From Hellea sp. (GTDB taxonomy: Bacteria > Pseudomonadota > Alphaproteobacteria > Caulobacterales > Maricaulaceae), in the NCBI GenBank assembly GCA_020628635.1, contig JAHDEU010000171.1, forward strand, positions 1 through 5,478: a stretch of 5,478 nt of DNA. The letters are read 5' to 3'. Position numbers and translations under genes: made by a program. Shown here in pieces: positions 1-5,478 of this stretch. A model generated the notes under the pieces. That model searched no databases, had not been told where the DNA came from, and was given only the letters and a program-made list of their open reading frames with translations. Numbering within the stretch: the stretch's first letter is position 1; every line of letters starts with the position of its first letter.

Positions 1-861
1 GATGGAGTCCGACAGGCGCTGGGCGCGCTTGGTCGGATCGGGGTGGGTGGACAGGAATTCAGGCCCGCGCGAACCGCCTTCGGCCGCCATCTTCTCCCAC
101 AGGCGCACGGACTGGTATGGGTCGTAGCCCGCACGCGCCATGTAGCGCGCACCGAGCAGATCGGACTCCAGTTCCTGCTTGCGGCCATAGGGCAGCACCA
201 CGCCGAGCTGGAAGCCCATGCCCAGCGCCATCTGCAGATATTGCGTGTTGCGACCGGCGCTGCGCATGCAGTCGTCATAGGCGCGGCGCGTGCGTTCCTG
301 CTGGCACTTCTTCTGCAGCTGCGAACCGGCGAGGATCGTGCCGCCCGCCACGGCCAGCTGGCCGAGCATCATCTGGCTGTAGCGCTCGCGTGCGTGAGAC
401 GCGGAAACGTGGCCGATCTCGTGGCCCATGATGGCCGCGATCTGATCGTCGGAGCCGGCAAAATCCATCATGCCGGTGTAGAAGCCGACGCGGTTGCCCG
501 GCAGCACGAATGCGTTTTTCGTGTCTTGCGCGAAGACTGCATAGTCGAAATTGCCACGACGCCCGGAGCCGCGCTGCACGCGGTTGCCGATATTGCGCAG
601 GCGGGTGGTGTAGCGTGGGTCATTTGTGGTCGGCGTCTGCTGCTTGACCTGCGCCCAGCTCTGCGCGGCCGCTTGGGACAGTGCGGCTTCCGACGGTGCA
701 AAGGCGAGAAGCTGCTTGCGGCCTGTTTCCGGATTGGTCGTGCAGGACGCGACAGCCGTCGCGGCCGTGCCGGCGCCCAGATATTTCAGGAAGTTCCGCC
801 GGAACATGGCCTGCGGGTCATTGCCATCCGTCTTGGCTGGCGCGGCGTGGTTGTTGCACAT
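1..861 (-). CDS. M48-family zinc metalloprotease, Tat-type lipoprotein (C-terminus beyond window)
   Basis: Reading the minus strand from ATG at 861 gives 287 residues open to the left edge, so the gene is partial. The zinc site is H147-E148-I149-G150-H151 (codons 423-409), with E230-x-x-x-D234 as the HExxH/ExxxD third-ligand motif of M48 peptidases. Other family marks are NAFVLPGNRVGFYTG (116-130) and STHPDP (271-276). The N-terminus has R21-R22-N-F-L-K, a hydrophobic stretch and a V37-A-S-C40 lipobox with Thr at +2, so I infer Tat export, lipidation at Cys40 and outer-membrane attachment in the periplasm. The relatives are BepA/LoiP-like proteases, which handle misfolded envelope proteins. 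A segment around 184-204 carries two cysteines (C186, C198) between the active-site helix and the third ligand and looks like an insert. The start at 861 is preferred over ATG 807 because of an AGGA site. Family assignment is secure; substrate and exact orthology are unknown. Confidence 0.93.
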   Translation of the reverse strand, partial: MCNNHAAPAKTDGNDPQAMFRRNFLKYLGAGTAATAVASCTTNPETGRKQLLAFAPSEAALSQAAAQSWAQVKQQTPTTNDPRYTTRLRNIGNRVQRGSGRRGNFDYAVFAQDTKNAFVLPGNRVGFYTGMMDFAGSDDQIAAIMGHEIGHVSASHARERYSQMMLGQLAVAGGTILAGSQLQKKCQQERTRRAYDDCMRSAGRNTQYLQMALGMGFQLGVVLPYGRKQELESDLLGARYMARAGYDPYQSVRLWEKMAAEGGSRGPEFLSTHPDPTKRAQRLSDSI

Positions 862-868
862 AAATCGG

Positions 869-872
869 TCCT
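869..872 (-). promoter_or_regulatory. Shine-Dalgarno site of the M48 protease
   Basis: AGGA on the minus strand lies 7 nt before ATG 861. The next in-frame ATG (807) has no comparable purine run before it. This supports the longer N-terminus, which places about 20 residues ahead of the twin-arginine pair. Confidence 0.6.
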
Positions 873-948
873 ATTTTGCATCGACGCTCACATAACTGTG
901 CGTTGCGGCCCGGGTTTCGGAACGTATCGCGCAGCCGTCCATAGGGTT

Positions 949-974
949 AACGGACTTAAACTCGTTATAGTTCC
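949..974 (-). promoter_or_regulatory. EcfG-type (general stress sigma factor) promoter candidate
   Basis: On the minus strand the sequence reads GGAAC (974-970), 17 nt, then CGTT (952-949). This equals the known EcfG consensus of Alphaproteobacteria, GGAAC-N16/17-CGTT, at all nine fixed bases. It points at the protease and would start transcription near 940, leaving an untranslated leader of about 80 nt. A weaker sigma-70-like pair, TTGTGT (991-986) N16 TATAAC (969-964), overlaps it, so housekeeping expression is also possible. Activity is inferred from sequence only. Confidence 0.6.
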
Positions 975-1035
975 GCATCGGCGGGACACAACTCACCATC
1001 GGTTCACCAAACCCGCCATAGCGTGGCACTGTTGC

Positions 1036-1040
1036 AGGAG
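1036..1040 (+). promoter_or_regulatory. Shine-Dalgarno site of the AsmA-family gene
   Basis: AGGAG lies 6 nt before ATG 1047. It fixes the start there rather than at the in-frame GTG at 1023, which would put eight extra residues (MALLQEIP) before the membrane anchor and place the Shine-Dalgarno inside the gene. Confidence 0.75.
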
Positions 1041-1046
1041 ATACCC

Positions 1047-4000
1047 ATGAGAAAGCTCGCAATAGCCATAGGCGTCCTCGTCGCCCTGCTGCTGGCGGTG
1101 CTGTTCATCGTGCCAAGCCTCGTGCCCAGCGAGATCTACAAGTCGCGGCTGCAGGCGCAGCTGTCCGAGGAGCTGGGCCGGGAGGTCGTCATGGACGGCG
1201 ATGTGCGCCTGTCCACCTTTCCGCTCATCAAGGCGCGCACGGACTCGGTCCGCGTGGCCAATCCCGACGGCTTTGGCAGCGCCGACTTCATCGCGCTGGA
1301 CGGGCTGGAAGCGCGTATCCGCCTGTTGCCGCTGTTCCGCAAGCAGGTCGAGATTTCCCGTTTCACGCTCATCCGCCCGGTCATCATGCTGGAGCGCCGC
1401 GCGGACGGCGAGGTCAACTGGGCTCTTGGCGAGGACGATGCGCAGGTCGCACCGACAGGCCCCTTCCGCCGCGATGGCCGCTACACGAATATCGACCCGC
1501 AAATCACGGCCTTCAACATCGAGGACGGCACGCTGCGCTACAGCGATGCCTTGAACGACCAGTCCGTCGAGCTGGCCGCGATCAACGCTTTCCTGTCCAT
1601 GCCGGGCCTCGCCTCCGAGCTGGTCATCGACGGCAGCGCGACGCTGGACGGCGCGCCTGTCGCGCTCGACCTGCGCATGGATTCGCCCGCCGACTTCCTG
1701 AATGGTCTCGAGACCAAGATCGATCTGGATGCCAAGATCGACGGCGCATCGGTTGTTGCGCGCGGTGTCTTGCCACCAGGTGAAGAACCAGCCTTCTCCG
1801 GGACGGTCAAGGGCGACGTTCCCGACCTCGGCGCTTTGCGTCGCTGGCTGCCCGACCTCGGAGACAACGCGCGCTATTTAGATGCGGTGAAGACGACGCG
1901 CTTCGACGGCGCGGTGGACGCATCCACGGATCGCATTGCGCTGAGCGATGCAACGCTTCGCGTCGTCGGACCAGCGCTCACGGCCAGTTTTGATGGCTCT
2001 GGCGCGTATGACGAGATGCTCACTCTCGATGGCCGCGTGGACGCGGATTTGACCGATGTGCAGGCGCTGGCGAAACTCCTCCCAGAGCCCGTCGAGGGGA
2101 TCGATCTCCTCCGCACCGCGAAGGTAACGGCCAATATGCGCGCGCTCGAAGGCGGCTCCGGCTTTGCCATCCGCGACGCCGTGGCCAACGCGACGGGTGA
2201 TGGCCTGTATGGCGAATTTCGCGGCAGCGGCACCTTCTCCGAAGTGCTTTCACTCAAGGGAACTTTCTCGGCAGACGTCGCAAAGCCGCAGGCACTCGCT
2301 GCGCGCTTCGCCCCCGACTTCACCCAGGAAGCCGGGATCGCCGGCACGGTCAACGCAGCGGGCCAGCTCGATTACTCACCGAGCCGCATCCGCGTGACGG
2401 ACCTCGTCGCGACGGCGAATAGCGGTCTGCAGTCGTCGCGTTATGAGGGCGGCCTGACCTACACCGACACGCTGTCGCTGGACGGGCGTGTCACGGCCAA
2501 TGTGCCGGATGCCGCCGCGCTAAACGCCCGCCTGTCCAAGCCAGTCGAGGGACTGCAGGCGCTCGGCACTGTCGACGTGAGCGCCGTCCTGTCCGGTCCG
2601 CAAACAGCCCTCGCCGCGAACGACATCGTTGCCGAGCTCTCGGGCGGCGCGGTCAATGGCCGCTATGACGGCACGGTCCGGCTCGGTGATGTCCCGACAC
2701 TGGACGGCCGCTTCCAAGCCGAAATTCCCTCGCTGCAAGCGTTGGACGCGCGATTGCCCCAGGACATTCCCTATGCCGACGCCATCGGCCGCATCGCGGC
2801 GAGCGGGACGGTGTCGGGCACGCCGGACGATTTGACCTTAGGTGCGCTTGACGCCGCCATGACCGATGGCCAGCTCAACGGATCCTACAAGGGCCCAGTG
2901 CGCTACTCTGGCGGCGTGGCGACGCTGGACGGCGCGCTAGATGTCAACGGGCCAAGCCTGCGGGCCTTGGCTGCCAAGTCCGGCACGGTGCTGCCGCCAT
3001 CCTCCGACACAGGCGCCGTGTTCGAGCGTTTCGCCTTGTCCGGCCGCGTCGGCGGAACGACGCGGGCGCTGACGCTGAGCGACGCGCAGATTGCACTCGA
3101 CCAGCTGACCGCTTCGGGCCGGTTCGGCGTGGACCTGCAGGGCGCCAAGCCCAAGCTGACCGGCACGATCACCGCGCCGGAACTCGACCTGCGCCCCTAT
3201 ATGGCGGCCTATTCCGCGCAGAACCCGACAGGCGAAATCCAACCTTGGAGCACGCAGCCCATTCCGGCGGAGAGCCTGCGCGGGTTCGACGCCGAGTTCG
3301 CCATGACGACGGACGCTGTGCGCCTGACCCGGATGCGGCTGGACAAGACGGTGATGAACGTGACCGTCGTAGATGGCCGCCTCACCGCCGACGTGCCGTC
3401 GCTGGGACTCTATGGCGGGACGGGCCGCGGGCGGTTCGTTCTCGATGGATCGGGTGCCGTGCCTACCGTGGATATCACGGCCAATCTCGGCGCGCTGGAC
3501 AGCCAGGGCTTTCTCGGCGCCGTCGCGGGCTTTGCCAAGGCCACGGGCACGGCGGGGACGGAAGTCAGCCTGCGCGGCGCGGGCCGCAGCCAAGCGGACA
3601 TCATGCGCTCGCTGACGGGCGCGGGCGACTTCAAGGTCGTGAACGGCAGCATTCAGGGCATCGATGCGGGCGAGTTCCTGACTGGGCTCGAGACAGCCCT
3701 GAGCTCACGCCGCCTGCCCGGCGGCATCGGCGCGGGCAAGGTCACGCAGTTCCGCGACCTGCTCGGCGCGTTCAAAGTCGAGAACGGCGTCGCGACCATT
3801 GACCGCTTCTCGCTCGACGCACTCGGCGTCAGCGCGGAAGGCCAAGGCCGGATCGATCTTGGCGGGCAGAGCCTCGATTTCCGCTTCCGTCCGCGCGCGA
3901 CCGGGGAGCAGGCGCGCGGTCTCGCGGCCTTTGGCGTGCCGATCCGGTTTTCCGGCGGTTTCGGATCCGCGTCGGCCTCGCTCGACACCGAGTTCCTCGG

Positions 4001-4394
4001 CCAGATCGCGGCGGAGCGTGTGCGCCAGGAGGCGGCTGGCGCCATCCGCAAGGGCATTGGCGGCAAGGCGGGCGACATCATTGGCGGCATAGTCGGCGGC
4101 GGGACCGCGCCGGGCGGCACGCAGCCCGCACCGGACGGCACTACGCCCCCTGCCCCTTCCACCGATCCCGACCCTGCGACCACCCCGAACCCAGCCCCAA
4201 CGCGCGACGTGCCACGCGACATCATCGGCGGTCTGCTTGGCGGTGGCTCCAAGCCGAAACCCACTGATCAGCCGACCGAGACGCCTGCAGACCCCCCTGC
4301 AGAACCGGAGCCCGAACCGGAAGCGGAGCCCGAAACCGTCGAGGACGCCGTGCTCGACCTTTTCGGCATCCGTCCCAAAAAGGACAAAAACTAG
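1047..4394 (+). CDS. AsmA-family inner-membrane-anchored envelope protein
   Basis: This 1115-residue protein starts with a short basic n-region (MRK) and one hydrophobic segment (about 4-26), predicting an inner-membrane anchor with the rest in the periplasm. Residues about 27-175 fit the AsmA N-terminal region, including EISRFTLIRPVIMLER and the G-E-V-N-W motif (121-125). Residues 249-700 hold about six degenerate repeats of 75 residues. Residues about 745-950 fit the AsmA C-terminal domain: a G-D-F-x-V-x-N-G-x-I-x-G-I-D motif (860-873), then FRDLLGAFKVENGVATID and a GRIDLGGQSLDFRFRPR strand pair. The tail from about 1005 is Gly, Pro/Thr and Glu rich. Known relatives (AsmA, YhdP, TamB, YdbH) form long beta-grooves linked to phospholipid transport and outer-membrane homeostasis; that role here is inferred. 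It diverges from the protease gene and is followed after 61 bp by phhA. Two rare TTA leucine codons occur (near 1878 and 2838). The family is clear; which paralogue it is, is not. Confidence 0.92.
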   Translation: MRKLAIAIGVLVALLLAVLFIVPSLVPSEIYKSRLQAQLSEELGREVVMDGDVRLSTFPLIKARTDSVRVANPDGFGSADFIALDGLEARIRLLPLFRKQVEISRFTLIRPVIMLERRADGEVNWALGEDDAQVAPTGPFRRDGRYTNIDPQITAFNIEDGTLRYSDALNDQSVELAAINAFLSMPGLASELVIDGSATLDGAPVALDLRMDSPADFLNGLETKIDLDAKIDGASVVARGVLPPGEEPAFSGTVKGDVPDLGALRRWLPDLGDNARYLDAVKTTRFDGAVDASTDRIALSDATLRVVGPALTASFDGSGAYDEMLTLDGRVDADLTDVQALAKLLPEPVEGIDLLRTAKVTANMRALEGGSGFAIRDAVANATGDGLYGEFRGSGTFSEVLSLKGTFSADVAKPQALAARFAPDFTQEAGIAGTVNAAGQLDYSPSRIRVTDLVATANSGLQSSRYEGGLTYTDTLSLDGRVTANVPDAAALNARLSKPVEGLQALGTVDVSAVLSGPQTALAANDIVAELSGGAVNGRYDGTVRLGDVPTLDGRFQAEIPSLQALDARLPQDIPYADAIGRIAASGTVSGTPDDLTLGALDAAMTDGQLNGSYKGPVRYSGGVATLDGALDVNGPSLRALAAKSGTVLPPSSDTGAVFERFALSGRVGGTTRALTLSDAQIALDQLTASGRFGVDLQGAKPKLTGTITAPELDLRPYMAAYSAQNPTGEIQPWSTQPIPAESLRGFDAEFAMTTDAVRLTRMRLDKTVMNVTVVDGRLTADVPSLGLYGGTGRGRFVLDGSGAVPTVDITANLGALDSQGFLGAVAGFAKATGTAGTEVSLRGAGRSQADIMRSLTGAGDFKVVNGSIQGIDAGEFLTGLETALSSRRLPGGIGAGKVTQFRDLLGAFKVENGVATIDRFSLDALGVSAEGQGRIDLGGQSLDFRFRPRATGEQARGLAAFGVPIRFSGGFGSASASLDTEFLGQIAAERVRQEAAGAIRKGIGGKAGDIIGGIVGGGTAPGGTQPAPDGTTPPAPSTDPDPATTPNPAPTRDVPRDIIGGLLGGGSKPKPTDQPTETPADPPAEPEPEPEAEPETVEDAVLDLFGIRPKKDKN
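1791..3143 (+). repeat. Six degenerate ~75-residue tandem repeats inside the AsmA-family protein
   Basis: Units begin near residues 249, 325, 401, 476, 550 and 625, and a seventh start is seen near 700. Each opens with a strand of the type L-x-L-D-G-R-x-x-A-(D/N), followed by an (A)LxxxLP segment, and most close with a G-x-(Y/F)-x-G strand such as GEFRGSG, GRYDGTV or GSYKGPV. The anchoring glycines are G252, G329, G405, G480, G554, G629 and G706, with spacings of 77, 76, 75, 74, 75 and 77. The repeat is seen at protein level; the DNA units are diverged, so the array is old. It fits the repeating beta-groove architecture known in AsmA/TamB/VPS13-like lipid-transfer proteins. Confidence 0.75.
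4074..4247 (+). repeat. Duplicated D-I-I-G-G-(I/L)-(V/L)-G-G-G motif flanking a Pro/Thr/Asp linker
   Basis: In the C-terminal tail of the AsmA-family protein, residues 1010-1019 (DIIGGIVGGG) and 1058-1067 (DIIGGLLGGG) are near copies separated by about 38 residues rich in Pro, Thr, Ala and Asp. A second low-complexity stretch (about 1068-1097, Pro/Glu) follows, and the protein ends with D-A-V-L-D-L-F-G-I-R-P and a lysine-rich end. The segment is probably disordered. Its function is unknown; a short duplication inside the gene is the simplest origin. Confidence 0.6.
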
Positions 4395-4455
4395 TCGCCG
4401 CTTTCCGCCATAGGCGCGTTGTAGCTGTTCCGGACCCTATGAAGGACCCCTCGCG

Positions 4456-5286
4456 ATGAGCGTAAACGACCCCGTCATCGACGAGCAGACCCCGGCGGCC
4501 GACTATACGATCGAGCAGCGTTGGGAGCGATACACGGACGACGAACATGCTGTCTGGGATACGCTCTATCGCCGCCAGACCGAGATGCTGCCCGGCCGCG
4601 CAGTGGAGGAGTTCATGCTGGGCCTCGACAAGCTCGACCTCGGCAGTGGCGGCATTCCCGATCTGCGCGTGATCAATCCGAAACTGGAGGCGCTGACGGG
4701 CTGGAGCGTGGTCATGGTCCCGCATCTCGTGCCGGACGATGTCTTCTTCGATCATCTCGCCAACCGCCGCTTCCCGGCTGGCCGCTTTATCCGCAAGCCG
4801 GACCAGCTCGACTATCTCGAAGAGCCCGACATCTTTCACGACATCTTCGGCCATGTTCCCATGCTGACCCTGCCGACCTTTGCCGACTACATGCAGGCCT
4901 ATGGCCGCGGCGGGCAGCGGGCGCAGTCGCTCGGACGTTTGAAGGAGCTCGCGCGGCTCTATTGGTACACGGTGGAATTCGGACTGATCGAGCAGGCGGG
5001 CGATCTGCGGATCTACGGCGCGGGGATCGTGAGCTCGGCAGGCGAGACGCCCTACTCGCTGACGAGCGATAAAGCCCGTCGCCTGCGCTTCGATCTGGAG
5101 CGGGTGATGCGGACCGAATACCGGATCGATGATTTCCAGCGGCTATACTTCGTGATCGACAGTTTCGAGCAGTTGCTGGGCGCGACGCAGCAGGATTTCG
5201 GGCCGATCTATGAGCGGTTCGCGCGGGATGCGACGGCATATGGGATCGAGGCTGAGGCCGAGGGGGATGTGAGCGTCGAGGTATGA
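4456..5286 (+). CDS. phhA: Phenylalanine 4-monooxygenase (phenylalanine hydroxylase)
   Basis: This cytoplasmic 276-residue enzyme hydroxylates L-Phe to L-Tyr with O2 and tetrahydropterin, the entry step of Phe/Tyr catabolism. Non-haem iron ligands are all present: H128 and H133 in IFHDIFGHVP and E174 in YWYTVEFGL. The 5- and 46-residue spacings match my recollection of the Chromobacterium enzyme. Other family motifs are HLANRRFP (100-107), FIRKPDQLDYLEEPD (111-125), GAGIVSSAGE (188-197) and the YFVIDSFEQL segment (231-240). The length is that of a bacterial catalytic domain, with no N-terminal ACT regulatory domain as in mammalian PAH. The start has AAGGA (4442-4446) 9 nt upstream. The gene begins 61 bp after the AsmA-family stop on the same strand, so co-transcription is possible, though no functional tie is evident. 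The usual partner phhB is not in the window. No strong promoter is visible in the gap. Confidence 0.97.
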   Translation: MSVNDPVIDEQTPAADYTIEQRWERYTDDEHAVWDTLYRRQTEMLPGRAVEEFMLGLDKLDLGSGGIPDLRVINPKLEALTGWSVVMVPHLVPDDVFFDHLANRRFPAGRFIRKPDQLDYLEEPDIFHDIFGHVPMLTLPTFADYMQAYGRGGQRAQSLGRLKELARLYWYTVEFGLIEQAGDLRIYGAGIVSSAGETPYSLTSDKARRLRFDLERVMRTEYRIDDFQRLYFVIDSFEQLLGATQQDFGPIYERFARDATAYGIEAEAEGDVSVEV

Positions 5287-5290
5287 AAGG

Positions 5291-5310
5291 GCGCGCGGCG
5301 CGCGACATTT
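5291..5310 (+). terminator. Possible weak terminator after phhA
   Basis: Five bases after the phhA stop, GCGCG-CGG-CGCGC (5291-5303) can form a short all-GC stem. It is followed by GACATTT, which has only a brief T-run. Position and composition suit a terminator, but stem and T-tract are both short, and it may be ordinary GC-rich spacer. Confidence 0.25.
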
Positions 5311-5318
5311 CGGTTGCG

Positions 5319-5440
5319 TCCCCTCTCCGACCTCCGCTTCGCTCCGGCCACCTCCTTCTTTGAAAAAGAACTTGGAGCAAAAGAAGACAAACTCCTCCCC
5401 TTTGAGGGGAGGTGGCCCGCCGCAGGCAGGGTCGGAGGGG
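5319..5440. repeat. Composite intergenic inverted-repeat element (REP/MITE-like)
   Basis: Two arms face each other across about 50 bp. The left arm carries TCCGACC (5326-5332) and GGCCACCTCC (5346-5355). The right arm carries the exact reverse complements GGAGGTGGCC (5408-5417) and GGTCGGA (5430-5436). The arm centres differ (TCCGCTTCGCTCC against CGCCGCAGGCA). Between the arms lie two smaller hairpins: TTCTTT-GAA-AAAGAA (5356-5370), with outer CTCC/GGAG able to extend it, and CCTCCCCT-TTG-AGGGGAGG (5394-5412). No protein is encoded, so if mobile it would depend on an enzyme elsewhere. I recall similar GGAGGTGG...GTCGGAGGGG intergenic sequences as common in several alphaproteobacterial genomes; copy number here cannot be seen from one window. 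It may also serve as a transcription end or mRNA-stabilising fold for phhA. Confidence 0.6.
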
Positions 5441-5478
5441 TAAGGTCACTCTGCTCTAAAGACGAGACACCTTACCCC
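5437..5478. repeat. Terminal 10-bp perfect inverted repeat at the right edge
   Basis: GGGGTAAGGT (5437-5446) and ACCTTACCCC (5469-5478) are exact reverse complements around a 22-nt spacer. The left copy is continuous with the GGTCGGAGGGG arm, and the right copy ends exactly at the window edge, so the pairing may continue outside. It could be a stem-loop or the junction of two repeat copies in opposite orientation. Confidence 0.6.

Noticed and set aside
966..971. TATAGT as a plus-strand -10 box for the AsmA-family gene
   Set aside because: No reasonable -35 element lies 16-18 nt upstream, and the same bases are part of the better-supported minus-strand element.
1013..1021. CCGCCATAG also present at 4405-4413, upstream of both plus-strand genes
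   Set aside because: Nine bases of GC-rich sequence at different distances from the two starts (25 and 42 nt), with no flanking similarity; chance is sufficient.
1023..1046. GTG start adding eight residues to the AsmA-family protein
   Set aside because: The AGGAG site lies inside this extension at ideal distance from ATG 1047, and the extension would precede a normal basic n-region and membrane anchor.
43..1050. Long plus-strand open frame of 335 codons
   Set aside because: It lies antisense to the M48 protease, whose reverse-strand frame has HExxH, ExxxD and a signal peptide. The plus-strand product has no recognisable motif and runs through the intergenic promoter region.
2937..3593. Minus-strand open frame of 218 codons
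   Set aside because: It is antisense inside the AsmA-family gene. The product is Arg/Gly/Ala rich with no family features, typical of a shadow frame in GC-rich DNA.
3245..3802. Plus-strand frame of 185 codons in a second frame
   Set aside because: It overlaps the AsmA C-terminal domain, whose frame shows clear conserved motifs, and the alternative product is Arg-rich and featureless.
4432..4449. GGACCC direct repeat with a 12-bp period before phhA
   Set aside because: Two copies of six bases, one overlapping the ribosome site; too short to call an operator.
4222..4854. Minus-strand frame spanning the AsmA/phhA junction
   Set aside because: It covers two well-supported plus-strand genes and has no recognisable domain.
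4787..5449. Minus-strand frame of 220 codons across phhA and the repeat
   Set aside because: The product is Arg/Ser/Pro rich, antisense to the phhA catalytic domain, and starts within repeat DNA.
5319..5478. CRISPR array or tRNA gene in the right-hand intergenic repeats
   Set aside because: There are no evenly spaced direct repeats with unique spacers and no cloverleaf with a T-loop; the structure consists of inverted repeats only.

Overview
The window is GC-rich bacterial chromosome and most likely comes from an alphaproteobacterium. Three things suggest this: strong G/C third-position codon bias; an upstream element matching the EcfG general-stress sigma-factor consensus, a sigma factor confined to Alphaproteobacteria; and a 3' intergenic repeat (GGAGGTGGCC ... 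GGTCGGAGGGG) of a style I associate with Sphingomonadales and Caulobacterales/Hyphomonadaceae genomes. The genus cannot be fixed from the sequence.

Layout. (1) Positions 1-861, minus strand: the N-terminal 287 residues of an M48-family zinc metalloprotease with an apparent twin-arginine lipoprotein signal; the gene runs off the left edge. (2) Positions 862-1046: a 185-bp divergent intergenic region with Shine-Dalgarno sites on both sides and, facing the protease, an exact GGAAC-N17-CGTT promoter-like element. (3) Positions 1047-4394, plus strand: a 1115-residue AsmA-family inner-membrane-anchored protein with about six degenerate 75-residue repeats and a Gly/Pro/acidic tail. (4) After a 61-bp gap, positions 4456-5286, plus strand: phenylalanine 4-monooxygenase (phhA), complete, with all three iron ligands. 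(5) Positions 5287-5478: non-coding DNA with nested inverted repeats, cut by the right edge.

How the genes relate. The protease and the AsmA protein are divergent and both act at the cell envelope: outer-membrane or periplasmic protein quality control, and lipid transport or envelope integrity. The EcfG-like site would place the protease in the general stress response. phhA is cytoplasmic amino-acid catabolism (Phe to Tyr). It lies close enough to the AsmA gene for read-through, but no functional link is visible, and no phhB (pterin carbinolamine dehydratase) lies in the window.

I found no convincing new multi-gene system. The most interesting points are the stress promoter on the Tat-lipoprotein protease, the cysteine-pair insert near its active site, the regular internal repeats of the AsmA protein, and the composite intergenic repeat at the right edge.
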